From an uncultured Clostridia bacterium (GTDB lineage Bacteria > Bacillota > Clostridia > Oscillospirales > CAG-272), in assembly GCA_946404295.1 (NCBI GenBank), contig CAMJDE010000140.1, positions 1 through 5,448 of the forward strand: a stretch of DNA of 5,448 nucleotides. Reading direction: 5' to 3'. Under the pieces are notes generated by a model. That model was not told where the DNA came from. It saw only the letters and a program-made list of their open reading frames with translations, and did no database searches. Positions 1-4,721 of the stretch are shown one piece after another (positions within the stretch are counted from its first letter, which is position 1; the number at the start of each line of letters is the position of its first letter). The position numbers and the translations under genes were made by a program.

Positions 1-1033
1 TCAGCGCGCCGGTGTAGAGCGCATAGTCACCGGTCATAAACACGCCGTTGAACACGCCGTAGGCAACGAACCCGTAGCAGACGCAGTTGACGATCGACGA
101 GACCAGCGAGATCGAAACGTGCCAGATCCCCTCGTGGATGATGAGCCGGCGAAGCCCGGCGAAGTAGCGTTTGAAGACCGACTGATAGGCGTCGATGAAC
201 GCCCCCGACAGGTCGTAGAGCCGGATCTCCTTGACGAGGTCCTTGTTGACCAGCACGTCGGAATAGTAGTTCATCTCGCGGCGGTCGCGCGAGCGGAAGC
301 GCATATACGCCCAGTTCTTGCGCCGGTAGATGAAGTTGACGATCGCGGAGGGGAAGGAGACCGCCAGAATCGCCGCCGCGGCGAGCGGCAGGTCGGCGGA
401 GAGGATCAACAGGTACCCGACGAAACTGATGACCGTACTGATCATCGCGAAGAAGTTGGAGATGATCTCGATCGGGCGGTGTCCCGCCTCGCGGTTCGCG
501 TTTTCGAGTTTCTCGTAGAACTCGGGCATATCGAAGGAGGCGTGATCGATCTTCGCCGCCTTCGTCATGATCAGCGTTTTGACGTGCCGCACGACCAGCT
601 CCCCGGCGATCCGGGTGGTCGCGGTGCTGATCCGTCCGATCACGTTGTTTAAGATGCGGTAGGTGAAGAGGAAGATCAGAAGGTACATCGTCGTCGAGCC
701 GAAGAACGACTGCGCCCACTCGTCGAACGCGACGGCGGCGCCCGACGCGCTGTCGCGCGCTTGCTGGGCGATGATCTCCTGCAATTCGTTTAAGATCTCT
801 TTGGAGATCAGCGAGCCGACGATCGGCATCACGCCCTGGAACAGAGCGATGAACGACTTGACGAACAGGATCCACGGACCCGTCTTCCACACCAGGGCGA
901 AAATGTAGCCGAGCCGCGAGAAGAAGCCGCCGATCAACTCTCCGAGAAAGCGGGGCAGGTCGGCGATATTCTTCGGGGGCGGCACGCGCGGCACGTCGTC
1001 GCGCCGCGGCGGGGGCGGCATCATCGGGATCAT
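1..1033 (-). CDS. ABC exporter, transmembrane half (partial, C-terminus outside window)
   Basis: This is the N-terminal 344 residues of a type I (exporter-fold) ABC transporter; the reading frame is still open at base 1. It would use ATP hydrolysis on the inner face of the membrane to export an unknown substrate. Visible are a Pro/Arg-rich cytoplasmic start (MIPMMPPPPRR), a hydrophobic segment at about 52-76, one at 114-132 (TTMYLLIFLFTYRILNNVI), a long cytoplasmic loop containing FDMPEFYEKLENANREAG (about 167-184), paired membrane segments at about 192-236, and the intracellular-loop signature RREMNYYSDVLVNKDLVKEI (251-270) with RLYDL after it. A further segment lies at 303-326. The loop signature is typical of clostridial exporters whose nucleotide-binding domain follows on the same chain at about 600 residues in total; that domain would lie outside the window. 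The ATG at 1033 is preceded in frame by TAA and has AAGGAG 12 nt upstream, a slightly long spacing. Two tandem promoters drive it. The substrate cannot be predicted. Confidence 0.9.
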   Translation of the reverse strand, partial: MIPMMPPPPRRDDVPRVPPPKNIADLPRFLGELIGGFFSRLGYIFALVWKTGPWILFVKSFIALFQGVMPIVGSLISKEILNELQEIIAQQARDSASGAAVAFDEWAQSFFGSTTMYLLIFLFTYRILNNVIGRISTATTRIAGELVVRHVKTLIMTKAAKIDHASFDMPEFYEKLENANREAGHRPIEIISNFFAMISTVISFVGYLLILSADLPLAAAAILAVSFPSAIVNFIYRRKNWAYMRFRSRDRREMNYYSDVLVNKDLVKEIRLYDLSGAFIDAYQSVFKRYFAGLRRLIIHEGIWHVSISLVSSIVNCVCYGFVAYGVFNGVFMTGDYALYTGAL

Positions 1034-1079
1034 ATACCGTTATTTCTCCTTAAAGAGACGATTTGTTGCAACCGCAACC

Positions 1080-1108
1080 ATTATACCACGGGAGAGGGGG
1101 GAAGTCAA
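1080..1108 (-). promoter_or_regulatory. ABC exporter promoter P2 (proximal, sigma-A type)
   Basis: On the minus strand the -35 is TTGACT (1108-1103), the spacer is 17 bp, and the -10 is TATAAT (1085-1080), extended by TGG. Transcription should start near 1073, about 40 nt before the ATG. The likely start site falls in a short GTTGC/GCAAC inverted repeat (1065-1078), which could be an operator or an early RNA hairpin. Confidence 0.85.
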
Positions 1109-1122
1109 GATGATCTTCCTAT

Positions 1123-1151
1123 ATTATAACAGAGCGGGGCGGGGGTGTCAA
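1123..1151 (-). promoter_or_regulatory. ABC exporter promoter P1 (distal, consensus sigma-A)
   Basis: On the minus strand this is a fully consensus promoter: TTGACA (1151-1146), a 17-bp spacer, and TATAAT (1128-1123), extended by TGT. It lies exactly 43 bp upstream of P2 and should give a leader of about 83 nt. Its -35 directly abuts the T-run of the last hairpin of the upstream array, so the preceding transcript ends just where this promoter begins. A short palindrome AAGAT-C-ATCTT (1107-1117) sits around its probable start site. Confidence 0.9.
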
Positions 1152-1152
1152 G

Positions 1153-1181
1153 AAAAACGCGCCCGACCGTCGGTCGGGCGC
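1153..1181 (-). terminator. Intrinsic terminator-like hairpin upstream of ABC promoter P1
   Basis: On the minus strand a perfect 10-bp GC-rich stem (1181-1172 with 1168-1159, loop GAC) is followed by G and five Ts (1157-1153). It is also the last member of the hairpin array in the direction of transcription. It would act as a second terminator for the lipoprotein operon and insulate the ABC promoters. Confidence 0.7.
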
Positions 1182-1252
1182 ATTTCACGACGCGGAGCGT
1201 CAATTCACGCGCTCGAAAAGCGCAATTCACGCCGCCGACGGCGGCAATTCAT
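1159..1252. repeat. Ordered hairpin array with constant AATTCAC-like linkers
   Basis: Four short perfect inverted repeats with unrelated stem sequences are separated by nearly identical 7-nt linkers. Hairpin 1 is 1159-1181 (10-bp stem, loop GTC). The linker ATTTCAC is 1182-1188. Hairpin 2 is 1189-1201 (GACGC/GCGTC, loop GGA), followed by AATTCAC (1202-1208). Hairpin 3 is 1209-1223 (GCGCT/AGCGC, loop CGAAA), followed by AATTCAC (1224-1230). Hairpin 4 is 1231-1245 (GCCGCC/GGCGGC, loop GAC), followed by AATTCAT (1246-1252). The terminator at 1255-1286 begins 2 nt later. Stems differ but stay self-complementary while the linkers are conserved, which points to selection or a copying process acting on the unit. 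No open reading frame or known RNA family is recognised here. Confidence 0.85.
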
Positions 1253-1254
1253 AT

Positions 1255-1286
1255 AAAAAAGCGCCCCGCGGGGGGGGCGCTTTTTT
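1255..1286 (-). terminator. Main terminator of the lipoprotein operon
   Basis: A perfect symmetrical hairpin has AAAAAAGCGCCCC (1255-1267) pairing with GGGGCGCTTTTTT (1274-1286) around the 6-nt loop GCGGGG. It starts 18 nt after the stop codon of the last lipoprotein gene. The minus-strand transcript ends in six Us, so it is a strong rho-independent terminator. The structure could work in both directions, but no plus-strand gene reads into it. Confidence 0.92.
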
Positions 1287-1304
1287 GCAATCTGTTTTCC
1301 GCGA

Positions 1305-1733
1305 TCAGTCTCCCTTGATCTCCTTTTCCAGTTCGGAACCCTCGAGGACGTAGCACGAGACACCGGATCCGGTGTCAAAAACCAAGAACTCTATTTCAAA
1401 AGAGACCGAACCGGAGAATGCATCGTTTGTGTAATTTGAATCTTCGTCATTCGTCGGAAACATATACACTTTTCCGTCGTCGGAGATCCGCCAGATAAAA
1501 GTTGTTGATTTCTCACTGTTAGTGGTACGGGTATAGCGATAGCCGGTTCCGTCGGACTCGAATACGAAATAGCGTTCCGTTCCGGAGGCCAACAACTCCC
1601 GTGCGGACACATACTTTTTTCCGTAGGCGATAGTCGGCTCTTTTTTACCGGAGACGGAGAAACACCCTGCGAAGATCGACAAGAGCGCGGCGAGGGTCAG
1701 CAGGAGGGCGATTGTTTTCAGCGTTCTTTTCAT
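1305..1733 (-). CDS. Small putative lipoprotein, paralogue 3 of 3 (142 aa)
   Basis: This is a predicted secreted lipoprotein of unknown function, anchored on the outer face of the membrane. Residues 1-23 form a lipoprotein signal peptide (MKR-LK-TIALLLTLAALLS) ending in IFAG-C24, the expected lipidated cysteine. The mature part carries motifs shared with the two upstream paralogues: IAYGKKY (35-41), YFVFESDGTGY (55-65), a W...DDGKVYMF stretch (about 81-92), and a C-terminal YVLEGSELEKE (128-138). Spacing of hydrophobic residues suggests an all-beta small domain, which is an inference. The first in-frame ATG (MKGNET) lies 18 nt upstream but contains the ribosome binding site AAAGGA, so the start at 1733 is preferred. 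The gene begins 46 nt after paralogue 2 and ends just before a strong terminator. It is the most divergent of the three at its C-terminus (EIKGD instead of ALNED). Its signal peptide is DNA-identical to that of paralogue 2. Confidence 0.85.
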   Translation of the reverse strand: MKRTLKTIALLLTLAALLSIFAGCFSVSGKKEPTIAYGKKYVSARELLASGTERYFVFESDGTGYRYTRTTNSEKSTTFIWRISDDGKVYMFPTNDEDSNYTNDAFSGSVSFEIEFLVFDTGSGVSCYVLEGSELEKEIKGD

Positions 1734-1799
1734 CGTTTCGTTTCCTTTCAAAAGCGTCGGATCAGTCGGTCGGAACGGTTCAGTCCTCGTTCAGCGCCT
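1657..1799. repeat. 143-bp perfect direct repeat, copy A
   Basis: Bases 1657-1799 are identical to 2201-2343 (offset 544). The unit holds, in minus-strand order, the last codons (ALNED, stop) of one lipoprotein gene, the 46-nt spacer with its ribosome binding site, and the whole signal peptide through Cys24-Phe25 of the next. Identity stops at 1800 (g versus t) and at 1656 (g versus c). The mature coding regions on either side are much more divergent. Confidence 0.95.
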
Positions 1800-2277
1800 G
1801 TTCCAGTTCGGAACCTTCGAGGACGAATTGCCGGACGTAATCTCCGTATTGATTTGATCCGTACGCAAGCAGAAAGTCGTTTCCGAACGTCAGAGGCATG
1901 GACGAAGAGAAGTTGAGAAAACCTTTTTCTTCCGTGGTATCGTCGTAATACGTCGTTTTGGTTCCGAAGAGAGCGACGGAACCGTCGTCCGCCGCCGCCC
2001 ACCGGAATTCCCATTTTGCCGAAACCGTATACTCTTTACCGGAATATTCCGTACCGCTTGTGTGCGCTTCGAAGTATCCGGTGTGATCGGAATGAAACAC
2101 AAAACAGTAGCGGTTGTCGCCGCCTGAGATAAATCGGTATTCCTTGTCGTACACGACGCTCGGCTGAGCGTCGTGTACGACGCTCGCGTTCACGGTGCTC
2201 GAGAAACACCCTGCGAAGATCGACAAGAGCGCGGCGAGGGTCAGCAGGAGGGCGATTGTTTTCAGCGTTCTTTTCAT
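1780..2277 (-). CDS. Small putative lipoprotein, paralogue 2 of 3 (165 aa)
   Basis: This is a predicted outer-face lipoprotein of unknown function, the longest of the set. The signal peptide is MKRTLKTIALLLTLAALLS followed by IFAG-C24. The family motifs follow: VVYDKEY (41-47, equivalent to IAYGKKY), CFVFHSDHTGYFE (58-70), W..RW..ADDGSVALF (about 89-104), and the tail FVLEGSELEQALNED (151-165). Between the lipid anchor and the first motif it has an extra linker with a duplicated SVVHD/SVVYD. At DNA level that linker is a 16-bp perfect inverted repeat (2146-2181) absent from the paralogues. A ribosome binding site AAAGGA lies upstream of the ATG at 2277; the earlier in-frame ATG at 2295 overlaps this site and is unlikely. 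It begins 46 nt after paralogue 1 with no terminator between, consistent with one transcript. Confidence 0.87.
   Translation of the reverse strand: MKRTLKTIALLLTLAALLSIFAGCFSSTVNASVVHDAQPSVVYDKEYRFISGGDNRYCFVFHSDHTGYFEAHTSGTEYSGKEYTVSAKWEFRWAAADDGSVALFGTKTTYYDDTTEEKGFLNFSSSMPLTFGNDFLLAYGSNQYGDYVRQFVLEGSELEQALNED
2146..2181. repeat. 16-bp perfect inverted repeat inside lipoprotein 2
   Basis: Bases 2146-2161 pair perfectly with 2166-2181 around a 4-nt loop. Each arm is itself nearly palindromic (GTCGTACACGAC versus GTCGTGTACGAC). In the minus-strand mRNA it forms a strong hairpin about 100 nt into the coding sequence. It stays in frame and encodes the repeated SVVHD-AQP-SVVYD linker. There is no T-run after it, so it is not a canonical terminator. 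Confidence 0.9.
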
Positions 2278-2343
2278 CGTTTCGTTTCCTTTCAAAAGCG
2301 TCGGATCAGTCGGTCGGAACGGTTCAGTCCTCGTTCAGCGCCT
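2201..2343. repeat. 143-bp perfect direct repeat, copy B
   Basis: This is the second copy of the 1657-1799 repeat, covering the end of lipoprotein 1, the spacer and the signal peptide of lipoprotein 2. A third, diverged relative of the signal-peptide part lies at about 2700-2770 in lipoprotein 1, with a core of roughly 37 identical bases from about 2711. Confidence 0.95.
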
Positions 2344-2770
2344 TTTCCAGGTCGGAACCTTCAAGGACGAATCTTTCCGTGCCGTTTGTATATAAACGGA
2401 TGAGAAACTCTCCGTCGTCTCCGAAAGACATCGGGAGATCACTGATGCTGAAACGTTCTGACCCTTCGTCAAACTCTTCTTTCGTTTTGAACAGGTAGAT
2501 CGAATTCCCGCCGTCTCCGGTTCTCCAGACATAATAAATCCTGCCGGAGTAAACGTAGGAGTTAGAAGACGAGGAGTCTGTATGATGTATTTCATAATAA
2601 CCGGTGTGATCGGAATTGAATACGTAAGACGATTCCCAATCGGTATGCCCGATCAGACTGTATTTTTTGCCGTAAGCGATCTTCGGCGTGCTTGAGAAGC
2701 ATCCGGCGAAAATCGACAAGAGCGCGGCGAGGGTCAGCAGGAGGGCGACGGTTTTCAGAATACGTTTCAT
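2324..2770 (-). CDS. Small putative lipoprotein, paralogue 1 of 3 (148 aa)
   Basis: This is a predicted outer-face lipoprotein of unknown function and the first of the three tandem paralogues. The signal peptide is MKRILKTVALLLTLAALLS followed by IFAG-C24. The position before the small residues is Phe rather than the usual Leu/Val/Ile, a mild departure from the lipobox that all three share. The mature part has IAYGKKYSLIG (31-41), YVFNSDHTGYYEI (49-61), a Ser-rich stretch (HTDSSSSNS, 63-71), W...DGGNSIYLF (82-94), and the shared tail RFVLEGSDLEKALNED (133-148). An upstream in-frame ATG (2806) would add 12 residues, but AAAGGA sits 8 nt before the ATG at 2770, so that start is chosen. It follows the 81-residue gene by 49 nt; a TTGACA in this gap has no matching -10 and is not a promoter. 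The F-x-S-D-x-T-G-Y motif is the clearest family marker; I do not recognise a named family. Confidence 0.87.
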   Translation of the reverse strand: MKRILKTVALLLTLAALLSIFAGCFSSTPKIAYGKKYSLIGHTDWESSYVFNSDHTGYYEIHHTDSSSSNSYVYSGRIYYVWRTGDGGNSIYLFKTKEEFDEGSERFSISDLPMSFGDDGEFLIRLYTNGTERFVLEGSDLEKALNED

Positions 2771-2819
2771 TTGTTCGTTCCTTTCGGTAAATGGTTTTTT
2801 TGTCAAAGCGGGGAGGCGT

Positions 2820-3065
2820 TCAGAACGGTTCGTCCGCTCCGTTCGCCCGGGCGTACGCTTTTTCCTGCGTGTCCCGGATCAGCGCGAACACTTCTTCGTA
2901 ATCGGGGAGAAAGAGCAGGGTTTGCGAGTTTGCGCTGTAGCGGTTGACGCTTCCGCCGTTGGTCGTCGTATCGTCGTTCAGGACGACCGAACCGACCTTG
3001 CACCGCCGGTCGATCAGCCCCCGGCTGATCGTGACGGTCGAGAGTTTCGCCAGCGGTTTGACCAT
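2820..3065 (-). CDS. Small protein of unknown function (81 aa), first gene of the lipoprotein operon
   Basis: This is a short soluble-looking protein with no recognised family, signal peptide or membrane segment. It begins MVKPLAKLSTVTISRGLIDR, has a polar Asn/Thr/Gly-rich middle (NDDTTTNGGSVNRYSANS, about 29-46) and a probable C-terminal helix (PDYEEVFALIRDTQEKAYARA, about 54-74). One cysteine (Cys22) is present. The ATG at 3065 follows GAGGTG with a 6-nt gap; a GTG at 3074 in the same frame overlaps that site and is less likely. G or C at most third codon positions, as in neighbouring genes, argues that it is real. It is the promoter-proximal gene of a unit that continues into three lipoproteins, with a 49-nt gap and no terminator. 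It could be a small cytoplasmic partner or regulator of the lipoproteins, but nothing in the sequence shows this. Confidence 0.65.
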   Translation of the reverse strand: MVKPLAKLSTVTISRGLIDRRCKVGSVVLNDDTTTNGGSVNRYSANSQTLLFLPDYEEVFALIRDTQEKAYARANGADEPF

Positions 3066-3126
3066 TCTTGTCACCTCGTTTCACCGTTCCCGGGCGCGTC
3101 CGTTGCCGCCGCGCCGTCCCCGGGTC
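3066..3126 (-). promoter_or_regulatory. GC-rich leader of the lipoprotein operon
   Basis: The roughly 60-nt untranslated leader between the predicted start site and the ATG is very GC-rich. It can fold through GGCGCG (3115-3110) pairing with CGCGCC (3098-3093), flanked by two CCCGGG sequences (3119-3124, 3089-3094). It does not match a riboswitch I recognise. It may only stabilise the RNA, or it may gate translation of the first gene. Confidence 0.35.
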
Positions 3127-3132
3127 GGCTAT

Positions 3133-3161
3133 ATTGTAGCACTTTTGTAGTTTTTTGTCAA
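3133..3161 (-). promoter_or_regulatory. Promoter of the 81-aa gene / lipoprotein operon
   Basis: On the minus strand: TTGACA (3161-3156), a 17-bp A-rich spacer, and TACAAT (3138-3133), extended by TGC. One mismatch from consensus in the -10. Predicted start near 3126. The GTG-G/C-TACAATA context around the -10 is shared with the promoter of the upstream membrane regulator. Confidence 0.88.
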
Positions 3162-3185
3162 GTGCCTTTTGCGGCGAAGAGGGAA

Positions 3186-3226
3186 GACAAGAGGGGCGCA
3201 CCCCGAAAGGGTGCGCCCCTCTTGTC
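3186..3226 (-). terminator. Long hairpin after the membrane regulator gene, probable terminator
   Basis: A perfect 18-bp stem (3186-3203 with 3209-3226) has a 5-nt CGAAA loop and begins 24 nt after the regulator's stop codon. On the minus strand the run after the stable GC core is TTGTCTTCCC, so the U-tract is poor. It could be a weak terminator or an mRNA 3'-end stabiliser. A second small hairpin, CGCGG-AATTG-CCGCG (3226-3240), sits between it and the gene. Confidence 0.65.
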
Positions 3227-3249
3227 GCGGAATTGCCGCGAGCGTCCGT

Positions 3250-4665
3250 CTATTTGACGTACTCGATCCGGTATTCCACCAATCGCATCACGTTTTCTTC
3301 CGCGTCCCACAGAACGCCGAGAAAAGTATAGGTTCCGTTTTCGCCCGGGGGCGCGTTGAACTCCTTTGTGTCCTCGTTAAAGACGAGATAGTAGTCGCCG
3401 TCGAAAGCGTCGAAGTAGGACGAGGTCACGCCGATCAGGTCGTTCGGGATGCGGTCGATCCACTTCGCGTCGCCCGCGAGGTTCTTTTCAAACTCCTCGA
3501 CGGCGCTCTCGTCAAACAGGACGTCGCTGGTAGACAGGATATAATCGCGCCCCGGCGACTGCGTTCCCTTCGTCCAATCGAAGGTGTCGATCCGGGAATA
3601 ATCCGGAATATCGATCCCGAGCATCTCTTCCGCGCGCAGGACCGGTTCGTCCCCGTGCGTGTAGGGATCGGGCAGCCAGAAGTGGATCGAACCCAACCCG
3701 CAAAGGATCAGCGCCGTGACGATCCCGACGACCAAGTTTTTCTGATAGCGGCGTCCCTTTTTCTTCAGCAGAATGCCGACCGCGATCGCCGCCAGCGGAA
3801 CGGGAAGGAACAGGAAGAACACCCACGTCGTCCGGTCGGTGCCGAGCAGCGAGGCGGCGAACCCGCCGGCGATAACCCCGGCGCAAATCGAAAGGATCGG
3901 GAGGAGGATAAACAGATCGGACAGTTTCCGGTACCGATCGCGCGGCGCGGGCGTCGCCCCGCGCCCGGGGGAGGGCGCTTGCAGAGCGGCGATCGCCGAA
4001 TCGGGGATCAGGGCGTCGCGCTTGAACATAAAGAGCTGTCCGCCGTTCTCCAAAAGCAGGACGTTCCCGATCGTCCGGACCTGTTTCACCTCGGAAAATA
4101 AGACCTGCCGCAGCGTCACGATCTCTTCGTTACGGGTGATCCGGACGACGAAACGGTCGTCGTAAACTTCGTAGAAATAGGTGCGTTCGGGGACTGTCGC
4201 GTCGTTGGCGGACTGCGTTTTTCGGGCGTTGCGAAAACCCAGATAAAGAAAAAGGGTAAAGAGCAGGCACACGCCTAAAACCAACCCGTTGAAGAAGCCG
4301 CCCCTTGCGGTGCAGGAAACGATGATCAGCACGAGGTCGAAGATCAAACTGAAAATCAGCAGTTTGAGGGTCGGGGAACGCAGTTTCTTGGACAGTTCGT
4401 CGAGTTCCGCCTTTTCGTACCGGAAAACGTATTTCTCCTTCGGCTCCTCCTCGGTCGGTTCGGACGGCTCGGCGTCGTTCAGCATATCGTCGATCGAAAC
4501 CGAAAAGATCTCTTTCAAGCGGATCAGATTGTCGACCGTCGGCAGGGTCTTGTCCATTTCCCAAAGACTGACGGTCTGACGGCTGACGAGCAATTTTTGA
4601 CCGAGTTCTTCCTGCGACAGCCCGCTCTTTTTTCTGTAAAACTGTATCTTCTCCCCGACGGTCAT
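3250..4665 (-). CDS. Membrane-anchored XRE-type HTH regulator with extracytoplasmic C-terminus (471 aa)
   Basis: This is a probable one-component transcription regulator held in the membrane. Residues 3-61 are a classic XRE/Cro-type helix-turn-helix: VGEKIQFYRKKSGLSQEELG, then LLVSRQTVSLWE as the recognition region, then LPTVDNLIRLKEIFSVSIDDML. A Glu/Pro-rich linker (64-78) leads to two membrane segments (about 100-118 and 122-144). The loop at 145-248 holds FYEVYDDRFVVRITRNEE...RQVLFSEVKQV...LFMFKRDAL, resembling a bacterial PH-like (YcxB-type) domain. Three more segments follow at about 249-273, 279-300 and 309-328. Positive charge (KKKGRR, 301-306) supports an inside N-terminus and an outside C-terminus. 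The last 140 residues form an acidic/aromatic extracytoplasmic domain (GIDIPDYSRIDTFDW, DAFDGDYYLVFNEDTKEF) that I do not recognise. The ATG at 4665 follows AGGGGG by 6 nt; an ATG at 4704 lies upstream of the -10 and would not be transcribed. Its targets are unknown; the lipoprotein operon immediately downstream is an obvious candidate. Confidence 0.9.
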   Translation of the reverse strand: MTVGEKIQFYRKKSGLSQEELGQKLLVSRQTVSLWEMDKTLPTVDNLIRLKEIFSVSIDDMLNDAEPSEPTEEEPKEKYVFRYEKAELDELSKKLRSPTLKLLIFSLIFDLVLIIVSCTARGGFFNGLVLGVCLLFTLFLYLGFRNARKTQSANDATVPERTYFYEVYDDRFVVRITRNEEIVTLRQVLFSEVKQVRTIGNVLLLENGGQLFMFKRDALIPDSAIAALQAPSPGRGATPAPRDRYRKLSDLFILLPILSICAGVIAGGFAASLLGTDRTTWVFFLFLPVPLAAIAVGILLKKKGRRYQKNLVVGIVTALILCGLGSIHFWLPDPYTHGDEPVLRAEEMLGIDIPDYSRIDTFDWTKGTQSPGRDYILSTSDVLFDESAVEEFEKNLAGDAKWIDRIPNDLIGVTSSYFDAFDGDYYLVFNEDTKEFNAPPGENGTYTFLGVLWDAEENVMRLVEYRIEYVK

Positions 4666-4692
4666 AGGCGACCCCCTTTCGTATTCAAGAGT

Positions 4693-4721
4693 ATTGTACC
4701 ACAAAAGCCGAACGATGTAAA
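4693..4721 (-). promoter_or_regulatory. Promoter of the membrane HTH regulator
   Basis: On the minus strand: TTTACA (4721-4716), a 17-bp spacer, and TACAAT (4698-4693), extended by TGG. Transcription should begin near 4686, giving a leader of about 20 nt. This settles the start codon as the ATG at 4665, because the alternative ATG at 4704 lies within the promoter. Confidence 0.85.

Noticed and set aside
1..3. TGA on the minus strand at the very edge
   Set aside because: It is out of frame with the ABC exporter, whose last full codon is 4-2. The gene continues outside the window.
27..890. Minus-strand open frame of 287 codons, and plus-strand frame 119-652
   Set aside because: Both overlap the ABC exporter in other frames. 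Their Arg/Asp/Leu-rich low-complexity products match no fold, whereas the exporter frame shows membrane segments and conserved loop motifs.
1159..1252. CRISPR array interpretation of the hairpin array
   Set aside because: The constant element is only 7 nt, and the variable parts are 13-23 nt perfect palindromes, unlike CRISPR repeats and spacers. No cas gene is present.
2803..2808. TTGACA between the 81-aa gene and lipoprotein 1
   Set aside because: No -10-like sequence occurs at 15-19 bp; the expected position is occupied by the ribosome binding site region of lipoprotein 1.
2688..3257. Plus-strand open frame of 189 codons across the operon promoter
   Set aside because: It covers the signal peptide of lipoprotein 1, the 81-aa gene, the promoter and the terminator hairpin in antisense. 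It has no ribosome binding site.
3169..4101. Long plus-strand open frame of 310 codons
   Set aside because: It is antisense to the membrane HTH gene, is rich in Arg/Asp/Gly/Pro from GC-rich complement codons, and has no ribosome binding site or promoter.
4663..4704. Upstream ATG at 4704 for the HTH gene
   Set aside because: It lies within the promoter, upstream of the -10. The ATG at 4665 has a well-placed AGGGGG and gives a normal HTH N-terminus.
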